Assembly: GCF_027622875.1 (NCBI RefSeq)
Contig: NZ_JAPZVP010000003.1
Location: 6,627-70,626, forward strand
DNA from: Glycomyces luteolus
GTDB taxonomy: Bacteria > Actinomycetota > Actinomycetes > Mycobacteriales > Micromonosporaceae
Direction: 5' to 3'
DNA length: 64,000 bases
Shown: positions 17,654 through 28,000 of the stretch, in pieces
How positions within the stretch are numbered: the first letter of the stretch is position 1
How the letters are laid out: each line of letters starts with the position of its first letter
Notes under the pieces: model-generated
What the model saw: only the letters and a program-made list of their open reading frames with translations
Told to the model about the DNA's origin: nothing
Database searches by the model: none
Made by a program: the position numbers and the translations under genes

Positions 17654-19381
17654 ATGTTGCGCGCATTGCTTTCGGCTACTCGGTCTGCCAAACCTGACGA
17701 TCCGTGGGACCTCGCGGGGAAGGTGGCGCAGCTCGAAGCGGCTCACCGTGCGCACTTCGAGCAGCCCGACATGCTCCTCGTCCGCCGCGCCTACCGCATC
17801 GCCGAGCAGATGCACCGGGGCCAGGCCCGCCGCTCCGGCGAGCCCTACATCACCCACCCGATCGCGGTCTCCACCATCCTCGCCGAGCTCGGCGTCGACA
17901 CCGCCACCATCGCGGCCGGGCTCCTCCACGACACCGTCGAGGACACCAGCTACTCCCTCGAAGCCCTCCGCGGCGACTTCGGCGACGAGATCGCCGTCAT
18001 GGTCGACGGCGTCACCAAGCTCGACAAGATCCACCTCGGCTCCGCCGCCGAGGCCGAGACGTTCCGCAAGCTGGTGCTGACCGCCGGGCGCGACATCCGC
18101 GTCATGGTCATCAAGCTCGCCGACCGCCTCCACAACATGCGGACCATCAAGTTCAAGAAGCGCCCCAGCCAGATCCGCATCGCCGAGGCCACCAAGGACG
18201 TCCTCATCCCCCTCGCCGACCGCCTCGGCCTGTACGTCATCAAGCGCGAGCTCGAGGACATCGTCCTCGAGACCCTCGAACCCGAGATCTTCCAGCGCAT
18301 CCACGAGCACCTCGGCTCCGACTCCGACCGCAAGCGCCAGGTCGCCGTCATCGCCCCGCAGGTCCGCAAGGCGTTGCGCGAGTTCAAGGTCGCCGCGACC
18401 CTCCACGACCGGCCCCGGCACCCGTACTCGATCTACCGCGAGATGCAGAAGCACCCCGGCACCGGCCCCGCCGACCCGCCGCGCCTCGTGATCGTGGTCG
18501 AGGGCCCTGCCACCGACTGCTACGCCGCGCTCGGCGCGATCCACAAGCTCTGGAAACCCATCGGCGGCAAGTTCCGCGACCTGATCGCGGCCAAGAAGTT
18601 CAACCTCTACCAGTCGATCCACACCGCGGTCGTCGGTCCCGGCGGCACACCCGTCGAGTTCCTGATCCGCACCAAGGAGATGCACGAGACCGCCGAGGTC
18701 GGCATCGTCGCCGGCCTGCGCCAGTCGGGCGCCAACCCGGTCGAGATCCAACTCCCCTGGCTGCAACGGCTCCTCGACTGGCAGAACGAGATCGCCGACT
18801 CCGGCCAGTTCCTCGACTCGCTCCGCTGCGACCTCGCCGACCAGGACATCCTCGTCTTCACCCGCGACGGCGGCCAGCTCATGGTCCCCAAGGCCTCCAC
18901 CCCCGTCGACGTCGCGTACTGCTCCGGCCCGGCCACGGGCCACCGGCTCATCGCCGCCTACGTCAACGGCGAGATCGCCCCGCTCGCCCAGGCCCTGCGC
19001 GACGGCGACACCGTCGAGCTCGTCCTCACCAACGAACAGCCCTACGGCCCTTCGAAGCAGTGGCTCGACCACGCCAAGACCCCCGAAGCGCAGCTCCACA
19101 TCAACGATTGGTTCGGCTCGGTCGAGGACGTCGACTCGACCGGCGAGCTCCCGATCATCCCGATGCAGCGCTTCGAGGACGAACTCAAGGCCGGAAAGAA
19201 CCGCCTGTGGCGCTCCCTGATCGCCCGCGGGCGCGGTCTCGCGGGGGAACAACCGCTCCACGGCGTCGCGTCGTCTCTTGGCTTCCCAGACCTCGACTCG
19301 CTCTATCTCGCCCTCGCCCGCGAGAAGCTCGACCCCGACGAGCTCGCCGAGAAGCTCATCACCACGGTCGACCGCTTCTGA
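17654..19381 (+). CDS. RelA/SpoT homologue with intact hydrolase and degenerate synthetase
   Basis: RSH-family protein of 575 residues, shorter than full-length Rel (about 750-800). The HD hydrolase domain (about 45-170) keeps all expected residues: THP, LLHDTVED, and KLADRLHNMRT. The synthetase region (about 250-345) keeps YSIYREM, KFNLYQSIHT and VEFLIRT, but the strand that normally reads D-L-x-G-x-R and carries the magnesium-binding Asp reads PPRLVIVV. A TGS domain follows (about 395-460); the helical, zinc-finger and ACT domains are missing. The likely role is (p)ppGpp hydrolysis, with a bifunctional Rel elsewhere. ATG has GGAGG upstream. Confidence 0.85.
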   Translation: MLRALLSATRSAKPDDPWDLAGKVAQLEAAHRAHFEQPDMLLVRRAYRIAEQMHRGQARRSGEPYITHPIAVSTILAELGVDTATIAAGLLHDTVEDTSYSLEALRGDFGDEIAVMVDGVTKLDKIHLGSAAEAETFRKLVLTAGRDIRVMVIKLADRLHNMRTIKFKKRPSQIRIAEATKDVLIPLADRLGLYVIKRELEDIVLETLEPEIFQRIHEHLGSDSDRKRQVAVIAPQVRKALREFKVAATLHDRPRHPYSIYREMQKHPGTGPADPPRLVIVVEGPATDCYAALGAIHKLWKPIGGKFRDLIAAKKFNLYQSIHTAVVGPGGTPVEFLIRTKEMHETAEVGIVAGLRQSGANPVEIQLPWLQRLLDWQNEIADSGQFLDSLRCDLADQDILVFTRDGGQLMVPKASTPVDVAYCSGPATGHRLIAAYVNGEIAPLAQALRDGDTVELVLTNEQPYGPSKQWLDHAKTPEAQLHINDWFGSVEDVDSTGELPIIPMQRFEDELKAGKNRLWRSLIARGRGLAGEQPLHGVASSLGFPDLDSLYLALAREKLDPDELAEKLITTVDRF

Positions 19382-19700
19382 CCCGCTCCCGCGCCGGTCC
19401 ATATCGCAAGGCCGCCCATTCAAGCCCCGCCGATGATGCCGAATTAGCTACGTTCGTTCTCCGGCCCGCCCTTCTGGCAGTTCACCCTTCGATTCGCTGC
19501 CCAAGTGCGCTCCCGAGTACTGCTCATGCCCTCCCGAGCCAGTTCCCAGCGGAACAACCCACACGAGAGAGGTGGGGGCAGGGCTTGGGTCCCTCTCCGG
19601 CTTCCCAGCCCGATCGAGTCCAGGCTCAGGCAGGCAGCGACAACAAGGCAGGGGCAGGGCTTGGGTCCCTCTCCGGCTTCCCAGCCCGATCGGGCCCGGG
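19382..19700. other. Gene-free stretch after the RSH gene, with part of a tandem repeat
   Basis: No convincing coding sequence is seen on either strand. The right half holds most of the 76-base tandem repeat described separately. Composition is GC-rich like the core genome. Confidence 0.5.
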
Positions 19701-19728
19701 TCAGGCAGGCAGCGACAGATGGGTGTGG
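19577..19728. repeat. Two tandem copies of a 76-base repeat
   Basis: The units share GGGCTTGGGTCCCTCTCCGG, then CTTCCCAGCCCGATCG, then TCAGGCAGGCAGCGACA, offset by 76 bases (GGGCTTGGG at 19581 and 19657), with a few substitutions. It overlaps the 3-prime end of the left DUF222 fragment. Confidence 0.8.
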
Positions 19729-20250
19729 GCTGAGGTGGGTGGACTGTCTTGGGCATGCTGAGGGGCCCGGACCCGTTCGGGTTCGGGCTGCGCTGCTTGG
19801 CGTTGCGGCGCTTCCCCCAGCGGTCGCCCGCTGGGGCAGCCTAAGACCGGCACCGGGGATCGACTTCCGAACTGCTCTCGGCATTTGGCCTTGGCGGCCT
19901 TGATCGCCGCCAGGCACCGTTCCTGTTCGATGGCCTCGGCTCTGGAGTCGAGATCGAACTTCAAGTTCGGTGACCATTCCGACCGGTACAGCCCGGTCGG
20001 GAAGTAGTCGAAGTCATCAGCCCGGTGGTCGGCATCCAGATCGGCATCGGTGCGCCAGTCTGAGCACCCGCAGCCATTGCGGTCAGTGGTGTCATGGCCC
20101 TCATGGTGGGTGATGACCGCAGTGCCCGGGCCGGTCTTCTCGACCGTCCAGCCGGGAGTGTGGATGCGGCCGTGGTGGAAGCGGCACAGCAGGATCAGGT
20201 TCTCAGCGACGGTCGGTCCGCCGTCGGCCCATTCCGAGATGTGATGTACT
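19701..20250 (-). pseudogene. C-terminal fragment of a DUF222/HNH endonuclease gene
   Basis: Translating the reverse strand from about 20250 gives HHISEWADGGPT, then ENLILLCRFHHGRIHTPGW, the second part of the HNH nuclease motif of DUF222 (13E12-repeat) proteins, followed by a normal acidic tail to a stop at 19701. A stop codon and AT-rich sequence lie directly upstream of the HH, so the whole DUF222 part and the first Cys pair are missing. No start codon serves this fragment. Its missing half has a counterpart at 33051-34220, in the same orientation, on the other side of the Rhs island. Confidence 0.75.
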
Positions 20251-20795
20251 CATATATCGGAATATATCACTTGATTCTCCCTGGTGACGCCTAATCCATG
20301 ACGGAGTCGGTACGTCAAGATCAAGCGTGGCGCGATCGGCACCATTTACCAAGGGGCTCAAGGGCCTCATTTCTGGCGTTGGCGCGTCGAAGCCCGAGGT
20401 CGCCATGCTCTCTACTCAGTCTTGTTGCCGTGCGGCCAACCTGAGTTCGCCTCCGAAGCCGTGCCCGCTGTCGCGTGGGCGAGATCGACATGCTTGTTAT
20501 TGAACTGTGATGCTTCCTGATGTCGGGTGATGCTCGGGGCCGGTGGTCTCTGGTCGAGATCCGGATGATTGTGGCGCTGGCCTGGCCGTGCGCTGAAGCC
20601 GGAGGTCAACAGCGGTGGCTGTGGCCGGAAGCTTTGACGCGATTCGCACTGAGTGATCGATAGGGTTTGTCCTTTTTGGCATCGTTGTTGTAGGTGGACT
20701 CGGTCTTGACAGGACGGTTCGGCAACCGCTAACTTTCCGTACCGTTGCGGTCGGTGTTCGACTGCTCGCTGAGCCCACAACTGAAAGCGACCCCT
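20251..20795. other. Left edge of the Rhs island, non-coding
   Basis: The edge is marked by an AT-rich near-palindrome (ATATAT-CGGA-ATATAT type, 20252-20268) in otherwise GC-rich DNA. No supported gene lies in the rest; only the promoter near 20706-20735 is recognisable. Confidence 0.5.
20706..20735 (+). promoter_or_regulatory. Sigma-70 type promoter of the LamG/Rhs genes
   Basis: TTGACA at 20706-20711 and TAACTT at 20730-20735 with an 18-base spacer. It lies about 60 bases before the GTG at 20796 and would transcribe the LamG pseudogene and perhaps the Rhs gene. Confidence 0.6.
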
Positions 20796-23700
20796 GTGAA
20801 GCCCCATCTTCCCCCCATCGCGGTGTTGCGCACCCGTCGTCGGCCCGCGGCCGCAGCCCTTCCACGCAACCACTCCCGTCCCGGTGCGGTGCGTTGGAGG
20901 GTTCGCTTGTGGACTGCTGTGGCGGTCGCTGCCCTCGGTTCGGTGCTGTTGGCGGTCCCGGCTGCTGCCGAGGATGGTGTGGCGGCTGATTGCCTGATCG
21001 CGACCGGTGAGACTGCAGCACTGGAAGGTGAGCTTGCGGCGATCGAGCAGGCAGGGGCGTGCGGGCGCGAGGTCGAGGTGATTGACCAGCGCGATGAGTT
21101 CGGCACCGTGACGGCATTGCCTACTGGTGAGCTCAAAGCGGAAATCGGTGTGGAGCCGATCCAGGCGCAGGATGAGTCCGGGCAGTGGGCGCCGATCGAC
21201 ACCACGCTTGAGGTCGCCGAGGACGGGTCGATCCGGCCGGTGAACATCACCGAGGACTTGATCCTCTCGGCGGGTGGCACCGATCCTCTGGCCGCTGTGG
21301 GCTACGGAGCGGAAGGTGCGTTCAGCCTGTCGTGGCCGGGCGAGTTGCCGGTGCCGGTTCTTTCAGGGCCGCTGGCGGTCTACAACGAGGTGTTTGCCGG
21401 GGTGGACTAGGTGGTCGAGGCGACCGCGCAGGGCTTCCGGTACGACCTGGTCGTGGCTGATGCCGAGGCGGCGCGGAATCCGGATCTCGAGGCGATCGCG
21501 TTCGCGGTCGAGGCCGCGGGCGTTGAGGTAGCGGAAACTGCGACCGGTGAGGTCGAGGTCAAGGTCGCCGGTCAAGCTGAGATGGCGTCTGGGGAAGCGC
21601 TCATGTGGGAGGCGCCCTCGTCCCACGACGGGACCGAGACCGTCCCGGACCTGACCGCGATCACCGACACTCCCGCCGATCCGGATCAGGAAGTCGCACC
21701 GGTCGACGTGACTCTAGAGTCTGACGACTTGGTGCTGCGCCCGGACCTGGAGTTGCTGCGTGGCGCGGATACCCGCTACCCGGTGGTGATCGACCCGCAA
21801 TGGAACGGCGGCATCCAAGACAACCTGTGGGGATTGGTGAACACCAAGTACCCGGACTCGGTCTTCTACCGGGGCAAGAACACCTCGGGCGACTACTTCA
21901 TGTCCAACACAAGCACCTGGGGTAACGCCGGAGCCGGGCAGACCTGCGACTCCTGGAGCGGCCTGGACTGCTACTCCAGCACCTACGACATGCGGTCGAT
22001 GTTCCGGATGGACACCGACACCATCACGCAGAACGCCTACAAGATCCCCAATAAGGGCCTCTTCAAGATCGTCCAGCGGCACTCGGCGTCGTGCTCGAAC
22101 GGGACGGCGAGGGTCTACCGCACCGGCGGCTACAACTCGAACGACACCTGGGACACCCAGCCGGCGTGGCATGAGTCGGTAACGATCTCGAACGCCAACA
22201 ACGGGGCTACATGCGACGGCTCGGCGTACGTGTCGTTCAACGTCACCTCGATGGTCAAGATGGCCGACGACAACGAGTGGGCGAACCTCACCCTCGGCCT
22301 GCGAGCACCCGACGAATCGCCCTCACCAGAACTACTGGAGTGGAACCGCTTCGACTCCTACACGGCGGTGCTGGAGATCTACTACGACGTGATGCCCTAT
22401 GCGGTTTCGAACCGGAAACTCAACGGCGTCTTCTGCACGACCTCGGTGGAGAATGCGCCGTGGACGAACAGTCGCACTCCACGAATGAGCGCACTGTACC
22501 GGTCGCAGGACACCTCGCTCCTGTACCAGGCACGGCTGCGCTCCTCGACCCCGGTCGACGCCATCGTCTACGACTACACCTCTGCTGCGCCACTGACGGC
22601 CAACAAGGAGTACGGGAACACGCTGCCGACCAAGTACGCGCTGGGTGACGGGCTGTACTACTGGCTGGCCCGAAGCTTCTCCAGTACCAACAGTGACCTG
22701 GCCTCGGCCTGGTCGGCCCCCTGTCGGTTCAAAGTCGACGGGACGAAACCATTGACACCGACCGTCACCCCAGCGAGCGCGGCACCATATGAGGTCGACG
22801 GCACGCTCAACCTGACACTGAAATCGACCGACCCGACCGTGAACGGCTTCGTCTCCGGGATCGACCACTTCGAGTACTCCTGGCAGACCAACAGCTACAA
22901 CAAGGAAGTCGCTTCGACCGGGACGGCGACGATCACCAGAACCCTGTCGGCCGGAAGGCACGTGCTGTACGTCCGCTCGGTCGACAACGCCGGCAACGAA
23001 TCCGAACCGCGGACCTACACCTTCTTCGTCGGCCGGGACATTCTCACCACCCCGATGGCGACCTGGCGGTTCGAAGGCGACACCGCCGACGACACCGGCC
23101 ACCGCCACAACCTCGCGCTCGCCAGCGGCACCTCGATTGCCTACACCGCCGACCGCGACGGGCGGGCCAACGCGGCACTGGCACTAGACGGCTCGACCTG
23201 CCTGACGGGCACAGGATCCGATCATGCGCACGGACGCGGCCTATTCGCTGTCGGCATGGGTGCGCATGGACGCGGTCGACGGGGCCACCGAGCGGCCGAT
23301 CACGCAGGTGAACGATTCGCACTCGGCCTTCCAAGTCTGGTACTCGGCGACCGCCGACCTCTGGTATTTCTCGGTGTTGGACGCGAACAAGAACTGGAAC
23401 AGCATCGGCGCGGCCCCGACCGTCGCGCTTGGCTCGTGGGAGCACATCCGGGCGGTCTACGACCCGGACAAGAACGTGATCCGCCTCTACCTCGGCGGCA
23501 ACCTGGTCGGGGAGAAGACCATCAACTTCACGCCCTGGAACGCCGACAAGGTCTTCAGCCTCGGATGCCTGATGAACGCCGGGACGCCGCAGTACCACGT
23601 CTCGGGCGCGATCGACCAGGTCGGCCTCTGGCAGGGCGTGTTGAGCCAAGCCCAAATCAAAGCCGCGATGACCGACCTGCCCACCGCGAGCGTCCAGGCG

Positions 23701-25002
23701 CAGTGGACTTTCCGCAGCGACGGCACCGACGACTCCGGTCACGGACGGGACTTGAATACCGACGGCATTACCGTCGGCGCCGACCCGTACAACCGGCCCT
23801 CCGGAGCGATCGAACTCAACGGCGAGACCTGCCTCGAATACCCCGAATCTGTCGTGGCCACTGACCGGTCGTTCACCGTCGCTTCCTGGGTCAACATCGA
23901 AGACCCGGCTCGCTTGGAGACGATCATGTCCATCGCGGGCGAGAACAACATGGGATTGCGCCTGCGGCACTTGGAGAACGGGGTCTTCCAGTTCCGGCTG
24001 GTCTCTGCCGACGCCGCCGAAGGCGCAGGCGCAACAGTTCGGCAGCGTTCTTCCACCACGACCGCTGAAGCGGGACAGTGGTACCACATCGCCGGCGTGT
24101 ACGACGCGTCCGTAGGACAAATGCACCTGTATGTCAACGGTGTCCTTGAAGGATCTCTGACCGTCGGAAAGCAATGGCAAGCGACCGGGGCCACGCTCAT
24201 CGGCTGCGCGGGCACCGAATCCGACGCCACCCGCGGCGAGTACTTCACCGGCTCACTTCACGACGTCAGGTTCTGGCGCGGTGCCGTCGAATCCTACGAG
24301 CTCGCCGACATGATGGCCGCCCCACCTGCCGAGACTGCAGCGCGGTGGGATTTCAACAATTTTGACGAGCCGCTCACGCCGAGGGCAGATGTCACCGGCA
24401 ACGGCAACGATCTCGCGATAACCGGCACCGAGTTCTACGACCCTGTCGGATACAACAAGGCCCCGGACAATGCGCTGCTCTTCGAGGGCACCAGTCATGC
24501 CCGCACCACCGGACCGGTGATCGCGACCGACGAGTCGTTCACGATCGCGACATGGATGCGGGCCGACGATGTCACTCGCGATGGCGTCGCAGTGAGCATC
24601 ACCGGCGGCAGCCGCAGCACCATCGTCGTCAAGTACTCCGTCGCGAACGCCCGTTGGGAATTCGCCGCCCCGCCAACCGCCGAGCACCCATGGCACGTGG
24701 CAGGTGCCGCAGCTACGCCGTCAGATACCCATATGGGGTACCTCTTTCTCGTCGGGGTGTATGACCTGCCCTCCAACGAATTGCGGCTGTACATCGACGG
24801 TGCCCCCGTAGCGACCGCTACGGACGTCGTGATGCCCTCCTCGACCGGCTCGGTGGTGATCGGTGCTGAGGGCAACGCTGATGGCACCATCCGCGATGGG
24901 CTGATCGGCGCGGTCGACGACACCATAATCTGGCAAGGCGCCCTCGAATGCGCGACCATCGCCAGCATCTTCTTGCCGACCCTTCCCGAGGAGGTGTGTT
25001 GA
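20796..25002 (+). pseudogene. Secreted DNRLRE/LamG-domain protein, broken by an amber codon and a frameshift
   Basis: Once a protein of about 1400 residues. It has a signal peptide (basic start, then AVAVAALGSVLLAVPAAAE), a DNRLRE-type middle section (VVIDPQWNG...SMFRMDTDT) and three LamG jelly-roll domains (each opening with a WRF/WTF/WDF strand and carrying a SAWV/ASWV/ATWM motif). An in-frame TAG at 21408-21410 interrupts AGVD-stop-VVEATAQGF. A one-base insertion near 23217 (GGATCCG, where GGACCG would give TGPIMRTD, like TGPVIATD in a later LamG repeat) shifts the frame. Such genes usually sit directly upstream of Rhs toxins in streptomycetes. The start (GTG at 20796) is uncertain; no strong ribosome site. 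Confidence 0.85.
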
Positions 25003-25004
25003 CC

Positions 25005-28000
25005 GTGACCAGACGCCTCCCGATCACGCCTGACCCGACCCTGCTTCGGAGCCCCTACGTGCACACCTCCCCGCGGCACCGCATCCGCCTCCTGCTTGCC
25101 ATGACCGCCGCCGCGGTGGTGACCATGGCCGGGCTGACTACCGGCCCGGCTTGGGCTGCTGACTTCCAGCGCGGTGCTCAGACGTTCGCCTCTAATCCCG
25201 TCTCTAGCGTGGGCGCGGCTGAGTCGGCATTCGATGACAATGCCGCCGACTGGGCCGGTGGCACCACCGAGACGGGGGAAGGCGCGGGGCAGTGGACGGC
25301 GACGGACTTGTCTTCGGCAGGGTCATGGTCGCAGGGAGGCTCATCCGGAGCGTATTCGTACTCCTACGCGATGCGCGTGCCACCGGCCGCCGGTCCGACC
25401 CCGTCGTTGGCGCTGTCGTATTCTTCGGCCGCGCATGATGGGTTGACATCCGGCACGAACAACCAGGCGTCGTGGATCGGGGATGGCTGGGGATACTCGC
25501 CCGGGTTCATCGAACGGTCCTACTCGGGCTGCGCCTCTGAACTTGAACAGGACGGCAATAACGGCACCGACCAGACCGGCGACCTGTGCTGGGACGGGGG
25601 CTCGCCCTCGGTCACCATGGCTTTGGGCGGCATCAACACCGCACTGGTCCTGGACGATGATTCCGGGGTTTGGCACGCTGCTGGCGATGCGAACTGGCAC
25701 ATCGAGAAGCTCGGCACTCCGGCATCGGCTACTGCGGCGACTTCGGAGCGATGGAAGGTCACCGGGACCGACGGCACGCAGTACTTCTTCGCTGCCGACC
25801 CGGCTACGACCGGATCTCGGTGGACGGTCCCGGTGTTCGGCAACCACTCCGGCGAGGCCTGCTACAAATCAGGTGACTTCAAGGGATCTCGCTGCACCCA
25901 GGCGTATCGGTGGATGCTTGACAAGGTCGTCGACCTCAACGGGAACATGACCCGCTACGTCTACGGCACCGAAACCGGCTACTACTCACCGGCCGCTGAC
26001 AGCACGAAGGACGCGGTCGCGTTCACCCGTTCGGGCTGGCTCAAGCGCATCGAGTACGGGCTGCGATCCGACGATCCTGCAGTGTCGGCGACCGGCCGTG
26101 TCCAACTTGTCGCCGGCGACCGGTGCCTGTCGGACTGCTACGACACTTCAGGCGATCCAAAGGAAAGCAAGTGGGCCGACACGCCTTGGGAGCTGAACTG
26201 CAAGGCCGGGACCGGTTGCGAGCAGTACGCGCCGGTGTTCTTCTCCACCAAGCGACTCACTGAAGTCCAAGCTGAAGTCTGGAACACCGGGGCAGGTGTG
26301 TTCGACACCGTCGACACCTGGAAGCTCACCCACGAGTTCAAGGACTACGGGGACAAGTCCCAGGTAGTGATGTGGCTGGCCGCGATCCGGCACACCGGGC
26401 ACGTGGGCGACGGGGAACAGTCCACGCCTGCGGTTGAATTCGGCGGCACGTTCATGCCCAACCGGGTCGAGGACGGCTCGGCCGACCCGATGATCCAACG
26501 ACCCCGCCTGACCTCGATCAAGAACGAGACCGGCGGTGTCACCACGGTCAACTACTCCGCACCCGACTGCGGCGTCGGTGATCTGCCGACTGTCGGCGAG
26601 TCGAACACCCAGCGGTGCTACCCGGCCAAATGGGTCCCCGAAGGTACCTACAACGCTGTTGACGCCTACTTCCATAAGTACGTGGTCACCTCGGTTGCCG
26701 AAACCGACACCACTGCCGGTGCTGACACGGCCTGGACCTTTTACGAGTACTCCACCTCTGGCGGTGGCACCAATGTTCTCTGGGCCTGGAACGACTCCGA
26801 GTTCACTCCTGACGACCTCCGCACCTACAACCAATGGCGCGGCTACACGCAGGTGACCACCCTCGTCGGCGACCCCGCCGACCCTGAACCGCAACTGCGA
26901 ACCGCCTCCCGGTACTACCGGGGCATGGACGGCGAACCGCTCCCGGGCGGCACCGAGCGCGACGTCACGCTCACCAGCACCCGGGGCGACACCGTTGCCG
27001 ACCATGAAGCGCTAGCGGGACAGGCCTGGGAGCAGATCACCTACGACAACACCACGGTCGTCGGTTCCACCATCACCCGGTACTGGACGAAGAACACCGC
27101 CATTCGCGCCTACGACGGCGGTGAGCTCAAAGCCTGGATGACCGGTCCAAATCAAACCATGGCGCGCACCAAACTCTCCGACACGTCCTGGCAGACCGTC
27201 CGTGCCGACACCACCTATGACGCCCGCGGCCGTGTGGAAACCCTCAGCAACCACGGTGACATCAGCACATCCGGTGACGAGATGTGCACTACAACTGAGT
27301 ACGTCGACAACACCGACAAATGGATCCTCAAGGCCCCCTCGAGGATCGAGACTGTCGCCGTCACCTGCGACCAGCCGGTGTCCAGGCCCGACGATGTCTT
27401 GAGCGACGTCCGCGCTTACTACGATGGGCACGATTTCGGTGCGGTGCCCACGTACGCCCGGATGACGAAGTCCGAGACCATCGACGGCTGGGACGCGGGC
27501 CCGAAGTACGCGACCCTCGCCGAATCCACTTACGACTCGCTCGGCCGCGAGAAAACCGCGACCGACGCGCTCGGCGATGTCACCACGACCGCCTACACCC
27601 CAACGGGCGCCGGTCCGGTCACTGCCGTGTCGACGACCAACCCGCTCGGCCACATCGACGCGGTCACCATCAGCCCTGCCTGGGGGTCCGTAACGTCGGC
27701 GACCAGCGCTGCCGGTCGCAAGACCACGCTCACCTACGACGCGCTCGGTCGTGCGACAGCGGTCTGGTATCCCGGTCAGGACGCGCCGACCGAGGTCCCG
27801 AACCTGAAATTCTCTTACACCGTCTCCGACACGGCCCCCAGCACCACCACCACTGAGACGATGATCTGGGACCAGTCCTATCTGACCGAGATCAAGATCT
27901 TCGACGCGCTCATGCGGCCCCGTCAGACCCAGGCCGAGACTTACGGCGGGCGGTTGATCAACCAGAGTGAGTACAACTCCTACGGTCAGGTCGTCTACTC

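Noticed and set aside
20240-20247. TGTGATGT at the left island edge and its complement at 33031-33038 at the right edge, as possible terminal inverted repeats
   Set aside because: Only eight bases, no extension and no target duplication; on the left these bases also encode the HNH His-His.
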